Shown: one piece after another, positions 1-8,271 of the stretch
How positions within the stretch are numbered: the stretch's first letter is position 1
Layout of the letters: every line of letters starts with the position of its first letter
NCBI GenBank assembly: GCA_030587435.1
Contig: JAUQZC010000010.1
Span: forward strand, 1-64,000
Reading direction: 5' to 3'
Origin: Candidatus Baldrarchaeota archaeon
Lineage (GTDB): Archaea; Asgardarchaeota; Baldrarchaeia; Baldrarchaeales; DXJG01
DNA: 64,000 nucleotides
Translations under genes and position numbers: made by a program
Notes under the pieces: model-generated
The model's input: only the letters and a program-made list of their open reading frames with translations
Database searches by the model: none
What the model was told of the DNA's origin: nothing

Positions 1-99
1 ATACACATGGGCAACACGCAACTCATATAATTTTCCGAAAGTTTGATAAGAAGAACATGGAAAATATTTTTGTTCTAAATTCTTTGAAAGGGTGAGAAA

Positions 100-1452
100 A
101 TGTCCAAAAAGAAAGTTCCTAAAATAGTAGTTACACCACCAGGTCCAAAAGCAAAAGAGCTACTAGCAAGAGATGAAAAATATATATCGCCCTCCTATGT
201 TCGATGGTACCCACTTGTAGTAGAAGAGGGGAAAGGTTGCATAGTAAGAGATGTAGATGGAAATGAATACATCGATTTCAATAGCGGATTAGCCGTTATG
301 AACGTAGGTCACTGCCACCCAAAAGTTTTAGAAGCTATTAGAAATCAGTCAGAAAAATTATTACATTATAGTAACACTGACTTCTACTATCAACCCGTCA
401 TAGATTTAGCTGAAAAACTTACAGAAATCACCCCGGGAACCTTTGAAAAGAAAGTGTACTTTGGTAATAGCGGAGCAGAAAGTATAGAAGCTGCAATTAA
501 GATGGTAAGATGGCACACAAGAAAACCGAGAATATTAGCTTTTATAGGGGCATTCCATGGGCGAACTTATGGCGCCATGAGTTTAACATCAAGCAAACCC
601 GTACAAAGAAAATATTTCTTCCCATTGGTACCAGGAGTAACACATGTACCATACCCCTATTGCTATAGATGTCCATTTAAACTAGAGTTCCCAGATTGCG
701 ATTATTGGTGCATTGATTTCATAGACGAATGGGTCTTCCACAAATATATTCCACCAGAAGAAGTAGGCGCAATTATAATCGAACCTATACAGGGTGAAGG
801 TGGATACATCGTGCCTCCACCAGGATACCACCAAAAATTAAAGAAACTAGCAGAAAAATACGGTATTCTCTACGTTGACGATGAGGTTCAAGCCGGTATG
901 GGAAGAACTGGAAGATGGTTTGCAATAGAACACTGGAACATCGAACCCGATGTAATATGTATTGCAAAAGGAATTGCATCAGGATTACCACTTGGAGCAA
1001 CAGTAGCAAAAGCTGAAGTAATGGATTGGGAAGGAGGATCACATGCATCAACCTTTGGAGGCAATCCGGTCTCATGCGCAGCTGGACTTGCAGTAATCAA
1101 TATAATTAAAGAAGAAAACCTTCTCGAAAACGCTGAAACTCTAGGAAACTATATAATAGGTCGTTTTAAAGAGATGCAAGAGAAATATGAAATGATTGGT
1201 AATATTAGAGGAAAAGGATTAATGATTGGTGTAGAACTTGTAAAGGATAGGAAAACAAAAGAACCAGCCAAGAAAGAGGCTCAAGAAGTCATGTTAAGGT
1301 CTTGGAAACGAGGAATCGCATTAATAACAGCAGGCATCTCGACTATTAGAATCGCACCACCCCTAATAATAACAGAGGAACTAGTAGATGTCGCGCTGGA
1401 AATTATAGAAAAGTCCATTGCCGAAGTAGAGAAAGAATACTTAAAGAAATAA
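100..1452 (+). CDS. class III PLP-dependent aminotransferase
   Basis: Fold-type I PLP enzyme of the acetylornithine/4-aminobutyrate aminotransferase family, 450 aa, normal length. The PLP-lysine is K290 in the CIAKGIASG motif; the YVDDEVQAGMGRTGR stretch just before it carries the cofactor-binding Asp region. A Cys-rich insert (CYRCPFKLEFPDC) near residue 185 resembles Thermococcales members of the class, some of which are broad-substrate amino acid racemases, so the reaction could be transamination or racemization; the sequence alone does not decide. ATG is preceded by a GGGTGA ribosome site. It converges with hypF. Confidence 0.85.
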   Translation: MSKKKVPKIVVTPPGPKAKELLARDEKYISPSYVRWYPLVVEEGKGCIVRDVDGNEYIDFNSGLAVMNVGHCHPKVLEAIRNQSEKLLHYSNTDFYYQPVIDLAEKLTEITPGTFEKKVYFGNSGAESIEAAIKMVRWHTRKPRILAFIGAFHGRTYGAMSLTSSKPVQRKYFFPLVPGVTHVPYPYCYRCPFKLEFPDCDYWCIDFIDEWVFHKYIPPEEVGAIIIEPIQGEGGYIVPPPGYHQKLKKLAEKYGILYVDDEVQAGMGRTGRWFAIEHWNIEPDVICIAKGIASGLPLGATVAKAEVMDWEGGSHASTFGGNPVSCAAGLAVINIIKEENLLENAETLGNYIIGRFKEMQEKYEMIGNIRGKGLMIGVELVKDRKTKEPAKKEAQEVMLRSWKRGIALITAGISTIRIAPPLIITEELVDVALEIIEKSIAEVEKEYLKK

Positions 1453-1551
1453 CTTTTTACTTAACTCCCTTTTTATTATTTTGTAACAGCAGTTAAAAAT
1501 ACAAATGATTCAAGTGTAACTATACGGTATTCTTGTTACCAAGGTACAAGA
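1453..1551. terminator. convergent intergenic region with T-runs and an imperfect hairpin
   Basis: Between the convergent aminotransferase and hypF genes. It holds T-rich runs right after the aminotransferase stop (about 1456-1487), typical of archaeal termination, and an imperfect inverted repeat CTTGTTACCAAGGTACAAG at 1532-1550 with one bulged base. Confidence 0.35.
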
Positions 1552-3874
1552 CTATCCATACCCCATTGCAGTAGCAACAGTTTGTCCTGCCGAAATTCCC
1601 CCATCACCAGGAGGGAGTAATCTATGCGAAATAAACTTTAATTTATGTTTTTCAACTTCTTTTCTAATGGTTTTTGTAATTGCCTCATTATAAGCAACCC
1701 CGCCTGAAAAACCGATTATTTTTATTCCCTCTTCCATCGCTATATTAATTGCGGCGCTAACTAATCCTTTTGCCAAAGCTTCTTGAGCCGCTGCTGCCAC
1801 GTGTTCCCTTCTAACCTTTTTAGATGCCTCAAGTACATCGAGGAGAATATTAGTAGTATTGATCACATATGTGCTGCCATCTTGTTCAATGGTAGCTGTT
1901 ATTTTTGCTTTTGAAGGATCTCCAAGTGTTGCAATAGACTCTAATCTCATAGCGGGCTCGCCCTCATAAGTTCTTTCGAAGCATACACCTAGAAGAGCAG
2001 ATATAGCATCTAATACTCTTCCTGCACTAGTAGTCTCAGTTAAATTTATTTTTTTAGAGATTTGCGAGAGTACTATATTTAGCTCTATTTCTCCTTTCTT
2101 AAATCCTTTAATACACTTATCTAAGAGAACTTCTCTTAATTCCTCCATCGACAGCACCTTACTTAAAATGCCAGCAACCATCCTAGCTGGGTATTTTGCA
2201 GCTAAGTCTCCTCCAGGCATAGGTTGCGGTTCTAAATGTCCTCTTCTTTCAAACCAATTGTAGGATCCTACAAATATTTCTCCTCCCCACGGCTTTCCAT
2301 CTAAGCCGTATCCCACTCCATCAGCAACGATACAAACAATTTTTTCGTCGAGAGGTATTTTATGTTCAACAAGTAGTTTAACCATGTGCGCAAAATGATG
2401 TTGAACCTTAACAACGTCAATATTCCATTGTTCAGCAAGTTCCTTCGCAAGTCTAGTTGTTAAAAATAGTGGATGCAAATCACAAGCTATAATATCTGGT
2501 TTTTTAACTCTGGTAAGCTTCATCATATGGAAGAGGCTTTCCTTAAGAAATTCAAGGGTTTCTAAAATTTCAACGTCACCAATATGTTGGGTCAAAAAAC
2601 ATCTATCTTCTAAAAGAACTGCTCCAGTAACTCTTAGCTCAGGACCTGTACCTAAAACTACGACACCAGATTTAAACGGTAGAATTATTGGTTCTGGAAC
2701 ATAGCCGCGAGACCTTCTCAAAAATTTAGGTAAACCATCGACAACTCTTATAACACTATCGTCACATCTCTGATAAATACGCCTATTATGCAAAAGAAAG
2801 TAGTCAGCAATATTTCTAAGCCTCTTTAAAGCATCTTCATTAGTAATAGCCATAGGTTCTCTTGGAAGATTCCCACTAGTCATAATAACAGCAGGTTCTT
2901 TGGTGTATCTAAAAAGCATGTAATGAAAGCCGCTGTAGGGTAACATAACTCCTACGGTGTGAAGTCCTGGAGAAATCCATTCACTAAGATAATATTCATC
3001 AGACTTCTTCAAAGCAACAATAGGACGCCTAAAGGAAGTTAAAAGTTCTTCTTCAACTTTGGAAACCTCAGCAAAACTTCTAACCACATTTATATCTGGA
3101 GCCATTATGGCAAACGGCTGCCAAGGCCTCCTCCGCCTCTCACGAAGCATAAGCACGGGACCATCCTCAGTTGTTTTCGTAGCGATATGAGTTCCTCCAA
3201 TACCTCTAATGGCGAGAATATAACCTTCATCAATAAGTTTACCAGCAGTTTTCAACGGCTCTTCATCGTCAATGACCTCTCCATTCTTGTCGCATAGTAC
3301 CATTTTAGGCCCACAGACAGGGCAAGCAATAACTTGAGCGTGAAAACGTCTGTCTAAAGGATCCTCATATTCCCGTGCACATTCAGGGCAAAGAGGAAAA
3401 TCTACCATTGTAGTTTTATCACGATCATATGGAAGACCAAAAATAATAGTAAAACGTGGACCACAAATAGAACAGGCAATAAAGGGATAGAGATATCTTC
3501 TATCATTTGGGTCAAAAAGCTCATGCAAACACTCTTTACAAATAGCTATATCAGGAGGAATATACGATATACCGGATTTTTCAGTTTTCTTCTTACTTTT
3601 TCTAATTTCAAATGTACTGAATTCTCCTCTATAATTCATAAATTTAACATCCATACTCGTATATTTTGAAATTGGCGGCTTATCATTCCTCAAGGCCTCC
3701 AGAAAATCATCTATATTCCTCTTTTCACCTTCAACAACAATTTTGACACTACCATCTCCTTGATTAAAAACATATCCTGTGAGAGCTCTTTTAACTGCTA
3801 TTCTATAGACAAAAGGGACGGAAACCAACTCCTTGAACAATACCAGTCACAAGAATCTCTGCTCTAATTTTCAT
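1552..3874 (-). CDS. hypF: HypF carbamoyltransferase, interrupted by a one-base frameshift near the start
   Basis: HypF makes the cyanide ligands of [NiFe] hydrogenases by moving a carbamoyl group to HypE. Seen: acylphosphatase region, two C4 zinc fingers (CKEC..CSIC, CPEC..CPVC), YrdC-like domain, Kae1-like C-terminus. The natural start is ATG at 3874 with GGTGAGGT upstream; it reads MKIRAEILVTGIVQGVGFRPF, the acylphosphatase signature. After CGT CCC the template has TTTT (complement of 3811-3814) where the family needs TTT, so the frame meets a stop within three codons. The remaining 762 aa lie in the +1 frame (VYRIAVKRALTGYV onward). This could be a sequencing error, a real disruption or +1 recoding. 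No other hyp gene is in the window. Confidence 0.85.
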
Positions 3875-4132
3875 TTACCTCACCAGCGAACCTAACTTAA
3901 TTTTCTTCGTACATGGCAAGAAGATAAGAAGAGTGATAAATTTAATAATTACGCCTAACTCAGATAAATCGATAAAAAAGATCACATTCAACATCTTATA
4001 TGTACATGGTGGTAAAGATATTGCTATGTTAAAAAATAAATAATAATGCAAGATATAAAACTTAATTTCGGAAGGAACCATAATATTATGGTGCTATAGA
4101 TTTAGTAATAGATTTGTCTGGGAGGATGGCTT

Positions 4133-4711
4133 TTGGTCTCATTACCAACCCCCGAAGACATTAAAAAATTAAGAAAAAAGGCTGGACTCACACAAACAGA
4201 ACTAGCCAAACTTGCAGGAGTAAGTCAATCACTTATTGCACGAATAGAGAAAGGAACTGTAGATCCGAGGCTTTCAACCCTTAGAAGAATAATTGAAGCA
4301 ATAAAACTTGTTGAAATGAGAGCAAAAAAAGCTAAATTTGCAAAAGACGTAATGTATAGCCCAGTAATAACAATAAAATCAAGTGATAAAGTAAAGAAAG
4401 CCATTGAACTCATGGAAAAATACGCTATATCCCAGTTGCCTGTTGTAAACGATAAGGGTATGCCAGTTGGAAGTATAACAGAATCAACAGTCCTTAAAAA
4501 GTTACTTTCAGGAGAACCTGAAAAAATACTAAAATTAAAAGTTGAAGAAATCATGGAAGAAAGTTTTCCAACAATTACTCCTTCAACAAATATAAAAGAT
4601 ATACAACAGTTGATTCTAAAGAAATATCCTGCAGTCTTAGTAATGGAAAAAGGAAAAATAGTCGGAATAATAACAAAAATAGACCTAATAACGAAAACAG
4701 TAGTAAAATAA
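4133..4711 (+). CDS. XRE-type HTH transcription regulator with a CBS domain pair
   Basis: 192 aa. Residues about 8-62 form an XRE/Cro helix-turn-helix (LRKKAGLTQTELAKLAGVSQ); residues about 75-190 form two CBS domains, which usually bind adenine nucleotides. The start is TTG at 4133, chosen because GGGAGGA lies 6-7 nt upstream; the nearby ATG at 4126 is out of frame and soon stops. It is probably a ligand-responsive regulator. A cluster of TTGTTA-N6-TAACAA palindromes begins right after its stop codon and may be its binding sites; that link is inference. Confidence 0.85.
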   Translation: MVSLPTPEDIKKLRKKAGLTQTELAKLAGVSQSLIARIEKGTVDPRLSTLRRIIEAIKLVEMRAKKAKFAKDVMYSPVITIKSSDKVKKAIELMEKYAISQLPVVNDKGMPVGSITESTVLKKLLSGEPEKILKLKVEEIMEESFPTITPSTNIKDIQQLILKKYPAVLVMEKGKIVGIITKIDLITKTVVK

Positions 4712-4715
4712 CTTC

Positions 4716-5030
4716 TTGTTCCTTTGTAACAACACTCCTTCACCCTTCCATTTCCTGTGGAAAAATAGTAATCTTAAATATTGCTTTATATAAAATGTAA
4801 AATTAGTAATCTCCCAGTATGTTAGGTTTCTTTTATAATTAAATTTTATTATAAAAACAATTTGACTTGATTATCGGGCAGAATTGATGAACTGTTACGT
4901 TAGTAACAAGATTTTTTTCTTCTTATCTCTATTTTTTCCAAGAGAAATTAGAGGGTGTGAGACTTCTTGTTACTAAGTTAACAAATAAGTTTTTACATAG
5001 AATAATTTTTCTTGTTTCTTTTGTAACAAG
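4716..5030. promoter_or_regulatory. cluster of four TTGTTN-N5/6-TAACAA inverted repeats
   Basis: Four related dyads lie in the 381-nt gap between the HTH-CBS gene and the gene at 5093: 4716-4732 (TTGTTCCTTTGTAACAA), 4892-4909 (CTGTTACGTTAGTAACAA), 4967-4984 (TTGTTACTAAGTTAACAA, perfect 6-bp arms) and 5012-5029 (TTGTTTCTTTTGTAACAA, flanked by C and G that extend the dyad). Three have the same 6-nt spacer. Such spaced repeats behave like dimeric HTH operators. The last two bracket an AT-rich candidate promoter for the downstream gene. The region also has an ORB-like dyad, TTTCCTGTGGAAA, at 4751-4763. Confidence 0.55.
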
Positions 5031-5092
5031 AAAATTAATATTTAGAACGTACATATTTGCATGTAGTTATCGTGGTGGTAGAGGTGGAGTAG

Positions 5093-5512
5093 ATGGTTGT
5101 TCCGCTTGTTGTATTTTGTTTCGATTTTAGTAAAAAGCCTGAAAGAATGGATGATTTTCGTAAATGGGCTAGACGTAAGACTGTTTTTTATAGGAAGCTG
5201 TATGGTGCAGATATAAAAAATGTTAAGCGTAGAGTTGATGGATCTTTTTTGGAAGCTGTTTATCATGTGCGGGGGTTAACAGATACGATTCCTTGTTTGA
5301 GACTTGACAGGAGTGTTTTTGCCGTCAGGCCTGAAGATTTTCGTAAGGTTATTAGTTTTTTCGAGGGGTTTCCTGAAGTGGAGTACAGGTTTTTCTTAGG
5401 GGTTTTTGATGAAAAAGAGATTAGAAGTGATATGATTTCTTCTTCTATTTCAAAGGATAGCTTAGAAGCGCTTGAGAAGTCTTTTAGAGAAATTATTAAA
5501 ATTAGAAAATAA
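5093..5512 (+). CDS. hypothetical protein
   Basis: 139 aa, not recognised. It is a soluble, charged alpha/beta-looking protein with no transmembrane segment or Cys cluster; it starts with a hydrophobic strand (VVPLVVFCFDF) and ends in a basic helix. The ATG at 5093 follows GGTGGAG. It stands alone downstream of the inverted-repeat cluster and may be controlled by the HTH-CBS regulator. Confidence 0.6.
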   Translation: MVVPLVVFCFDFSKKPERMDDFRKWARRKTVFYRKLYGADIKNVKRRVDGSFLEAVYHVRGLTDTIPCLRLDRSVFAVRPEDFRKVISFFEGFPEVEYRFFLGVFDEKEIRSDMISSSISKDSLEALEKSFREIIKIRK

Positions 5513-5567
5513 AGATAAAATTTTAGTCAAATTTACATTCGATTTATGTCGGTGTTTTTTGACGATG

Positions 5568-5798
5568 CTATGAGACTACTTCATAATATACTTTTGGTCT
5601 TCCTCTTCCATTGCCCTTTACTGGAACTTTTCTCACCTTGCCCTTTAGTATAAGTTTTACAAGCTTGTCGTATAGGGTTGTTCGTGGTACTCCGGTTATT
5701 TCCATTAATTCCGTCCTTGTTAGAGGTCCCTTTTCTTTAAGTATTTGAAGTAGCTCTTCCTCTTGTATTCCTCTTTTTATATTTGCGGCTTTGGCCAT
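5568..5798 (-). CDS. small winged-helix transcription regulator
   Basis: 76 aa, essentially one winged helix-turn-helix domain: LLQILKEKGPLTRTELMEITGVPRTTLYDKLVKL gives helices 1-3, then a basic wing (KGNGRGRPKVYYEV) of the GRP/Y type seen in archaeal MarR/TrmB-like regulators. No ligand domain is present. It is on the same strand as the next HTH protein and lies between the regulator cluster and the origin region. Confidence 0.7.
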   Translation of the reverse strand: MAKAANIKRGIQEEELLQILKEKGPLTRTELMEITGVPRTTLYDKLVKLILKGKVRKVPVKGNGRGRPKVYYEVVS

Positions 5799-5900
5799 TT
5801 CTATCGCCTCTCAAAACTAGAAATATACCATCTTTATAACTTTTTCTCACCGAATTAAGTTAAAAAGTAAACTATATGTTTTCGGGCTTCTTGATAAAAA

Positions 5901-6356
5901 TTAAAGGATTTCGCTCTCTAGGGCTTTTTCAACAACTCTATATTCTCTATTTGCTCTGTCTCCTCGTCTATCAAGAAATCCTTTGTTGTATAGTCTTGCT
6001 AAATATGTTGAAACCGTGCTTGGATTTATTGTTTCCCCGAATTGTCTTTGATATTCTTCCTTTACATCTGTTGATCTAAACCATCCATATTTGAAGTTGT
6101 TTTTTATTACCCATAGAAGTTTTTCTTTTATTGATAGAGAATTTAAATCAAAGTATATCACTTCATCTGAACGTAGTTCTTTCTTTTCTTGTTTTGTTTT
6201 TGAGAGTATGGCATCTATATATCCTTGCACCTTTTCTTTATCTAATGCTTCCTTCCCTTTAATAATTAATTTTATTTCACCTTTTCCCGGTATCTTAAAC
6301 TTTACTTCGACTTCAGCACCATCTTCCACGTTTTTCACCGGTTTTTCACTCTTCAC
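5901..6356 (-). CDS. hypothetical protein with C-terminal winged helix
   Basis: 151 aa. Residues 1-55 look like a beta-rich domain (EVEVKFKIPGKGEIKLIIKG); residues about 75-150 look like a winged helix (LLWVIKNN, then TINPSTVSTYLARLYNKGFLDRRG) similar to archaeal HTH modules that read the state of paired domains. The function is unknown. The start codon lies directly beside the origin-like intergenic region. Confidence 0.6.
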   Translation of the reverse strand: MKSEKPVKNVEDGAEVEVKFKIPGKGEIKLIIKGKEALDKEKVQGYIDAILSKTKQEKKELRSDEVIYFDLNSLSIKEKLLWVIKNNFKYGWFRSTDVKEEYQRQFGETINPSTVSTYLARLYNKGFLDRRGDRANREYRVVEKALESEIL

Positions 6357-6630
6357 AAAGAGATTTGTGATAATACTTCACATGTATATTTGTTGGTTAG
6401 TGAAAGTTAAAAGTTTTTATATTACCTTTTCCATACGTAGCCGGATATTTAAAATGAACTATAATGTACGGTTTTTACATCATTCAACTTCACTTATTAG
6501 TATTCTTGGAAAATAAGTTTTTTATCAAAGTTATAGTTGTTATAGAGAAATTTTTCATTTGATTTTTCTCTTTCACATTTTCACATTTAATTTCTTCCTC
6601 AATACAGGTTTAAGATTATTAATGTATGTT

Positions 6631-6652
6631 TTCCAGTGGAAACAAAGGGGTT
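6631..6652 (+). promoter_or_regulatory. origin recognition box (ORB)
   Basis: TTCCAGTGGAAACAAAGGGG matches the archaeal ORB/mini-ORB pattern (dyad TTCCAGTGGAA followed by a G-string) bound by Orc1/Cdc6. The G-string points toward orc1. Confidence 0.8.
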
Positions 6653-6831
6653 ACTAATTATGCATCTATAATCAAGGTAACTTAAGCTGAACATGAATAG
6701 TATTTGTTTTCGACTTCTTTATTGATTTATGTATTTCACAGTCACATAGCGCCATATGACAAAAAGTTATCAAAATCACAAACTGTGAAGTGAAAAGGTT
6801 AAAAAGCAGTGAAATCGATACAAATAATGAA

Positions 6832-6880
6832 GTGATGAATCTTTAACCTCTGAAGTTGTGATGAGGTGACAGGCCGCTGA
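6832..6880 (+). ncRNA. C/D box sRNA (2'-O-methylation guide)
   Basis: Ordered boxes with archaeal spacing: C box GTGATGA 6832-6838, 11-nt guide ATCTTTAACCT, D' box CTGA 6850-6853, 4-nt spacer AGTT, C' box GTGATGA 6858-6864, 12-nt guide GGTGACAGGCCG, D box CTGA 6877-6880. Both C and C' are perfect RTGATGA. The family guides 2'-O-methylation of rRNA or tRNA through L7Ae, Nop5 and fibrillarin. By the D+5 rule the target nucleotides would be the U paired to guide 1 and the C paired to guide 2; the targets were not identified. Confidence 0.75.
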
Positions 6881-7032
6881 ACACCTTTTCTTGAAAATAA
6901 TGTAATATAGTCTTCTTTTTAAAAGGTGATGAATCTTTTTCACATTTTTTAACATTGTAAAATGCTTTACATTATATTCCGATAGAGTTATAACCTTCAT
7001 TTCCTGTGGAGTATTAGGTTGGGGGTTTAGGA

Positions 7033-8271
7033 GTGCCAAGTGAAAAACCACTAGACAGGATATTCGAGCAATTTTTAGCATCACCAAAGATTTTTAAGAA
7101 TAGAGATGTTCTTAGACCAACCTATGTTCCAGATGAACTTCCTCATAGAGAAAAACAGATAACTAAGGTCGGCATGATCCTTGCATCTGCTTTGAGGGGG
7201 GGAACTCCTTCTAACATTTTCCTTTATGGGAAAACTGGTACTGGTAAAACTGTTGTAGCGCAGTATGTTTTGAAACATTTAAAAGAAAAATGTATGGAGT
7301 TTAATGTTCCTGTACCTATTACTTCTTACATCAATTGTCGTATTGTTGATACTAGTTATCGTGTTTTAGCCCATTTGTGCAGTGATGTCGGTGTCAGCGT
7401 TCCTATCACAGGTTTGCCGACCGATACTGTTTACGACAAATTTAGAAAAAGCCTAGATGAAAAAGGGCAACTTATGATAATTGTTTTAGATGAAATAGAT
7501 CAACTTGTTCGAAAAAATCGTGAAAGTGCTAACGACGTACTATACGACTTGACTAGAATTAATTCAAGCTTAGAGAACTCTAAAGTAAGTATTATCGGAA
7601 TTTCCAACGATTTAAAATTCAAAGATCACCTGGATCCTAGGGTTATTAGTAGTTTGAGTGAGGAGGAGGTAGTTTTTCCACCGTATACCGCGGACGAACT
7701 TAAAGACATCCTTATTCAAAGGGCAAAAATAGGGTTTAACGAGGGAGTGTTAGAATACGGAGTCATCAATTTATGTGCTGCTCTGGCTGCTAGAGAACAT
7801 GGTGATGCTAGAAGAGCTCTTGACCTTCTTCGTGTTGCTGGTGAAATAGCTGAAAGAGAAGGGTCAAATAAAGTTACTGAGAAACATGTTAGACTAGCTC
7901 AAAAAGAGATTGAAAAGGATACTGTAAGTGAAGTTCTTGAAACACTACCAATTCAATCTAAACTAGTTCTTTTCAGCATTTACTTACTGGAGAAGCACAG
8001 AGCATCAGAAATAAATACAGGTGATGTCTACGCAGTTTATCAAAATTTATGTAGATACCTCAGGATGGACAGCCTTACTCAGCGAAGAGTTAGCGACATA
8101 ATAAACGAACTAGACATGTTGGGCCTTGTTTACGCTAGAGTTATTAGTAGAGGAAGATATGGAAGAACTAAAAGAATTAAAATAGGAGTTCCTCTAAACC
8201 TCATCGGCGACATATTGGAAAAAGATCCACGGATCAAAGGAGTAGCTGACTACGTACCGCGTATTACTTAG
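7033..8271 (+). CDS. cdc6: Orc1/Cdc6 origin-binding initiator
   Basis: 412 aa, normal for archaeal Orc1/Cdc6. AAA+ domain: Walker A GKTGTGKT at residues 66-73, Walker B VLDEID with D153/E154, sensor 1 in SIIGISNDLKF, sensor 2 arginine in HGDARRALDLLR. The C-terminal winged helix (about 310-410) binds ORB DNA. The start is GTG at 7033 with a GGGGG string upstream that is also part of a degenerate ORB, so the initiator may bind over its own start site. Its 3' end overlaps the convergent polD small-subunit gene by 8 nt. Confidence 0.95.
   Translation: MPSEKPLDRIFEQFLASPKIFKNRDVLRPTYVPDELPHREKQITKVGMILASALRGGTPSNIFLYGKTGTGKTVVAQYVLKHLKEKCMEFNVPVPITSYINCRIVDTSYRVLAHLCSDVGVSVPITGLPTDTVYDKFRKSLDEKGQLMIIVLDEIDQLVRKNRESANDVLYDLTRINSSLENSKVSIIGISNDLKFKDHLDPRVISSLSEEEVVFPPYTADELKDILIQRAKIGFNEGVLEYGVINLCAALAAREHGDARRALDLLRVAGEIAEREGSNKVTEKHVRLAQKEIEKDTVSEVLETLPIQSKLVLFSIYLLEKHRASEINTGDVYAVYQNLCRYLRMDSLTQRRVSDIINELDMLGLVYARVISRGRYGRTKRIKIGVPLNLIGDILEKDPRIKGVADYVPRIT

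Larger units (their letters stand above)
6357..7032. other. oriC: candidate replication origin (oriC) next to orc1
   Basis: A 676-nt AT-rich gap directly upstream of orc1/cdc6, the usual place of archaeal origins. It holds an almost textbook origin recognition box, TTCCAGTGGAAACAAAGGGG at 6631-6650, with the inverted core and the G-string. A degenerate ORB (TTTCCTGTGGAG, then a GGGGG string) lies at 7000-7025, just before the orc1 start. The T/A-rich run at about 6500-6600 is a possible unwinding element. A 13-nt direct repeat, GTGATGAATCTTT, occurs at 6832-6844 and 6926-6938. The first copy is part of a C/D box sRNA. Confidence 0.7.

Noticed and set aside
785..1100. Antisense frames within the aminotransferase gene, and similar ones within enolase, gcvT and others
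   Set aside because: Low-complexity products opposite strongly conserved genes, without ribosome sites.
1532..1550. CTTGTTACCAAGGTACAAG as a fifth copy of the TTGTTA-N6-TAACAA operator
   Set aside because: The arms are offset by a bulged base and it lies between two convergent genes, where a terminator hairpin is more likely.
3875..4081. 68-aa minus-strand frame between hypF and the HTH-CBS gene
   Set aside because: AT-driven, no ribosome site and no recognisable domain; it fills a divergent promoter region.
4126..4170. ATG at 4126 as the start of the HTH-CBS gene
   Set aside because: It is out of frame and meets a stop after about a dozen codons; TTG 4133 has the correct frame and ribosome site.
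6926..6938. Second C box (GTGATGA) as another C/D box sRNA
   Set aside because: No CTGA D box or second C box follows within 50 nt; only the 13-nt repeat is shared.
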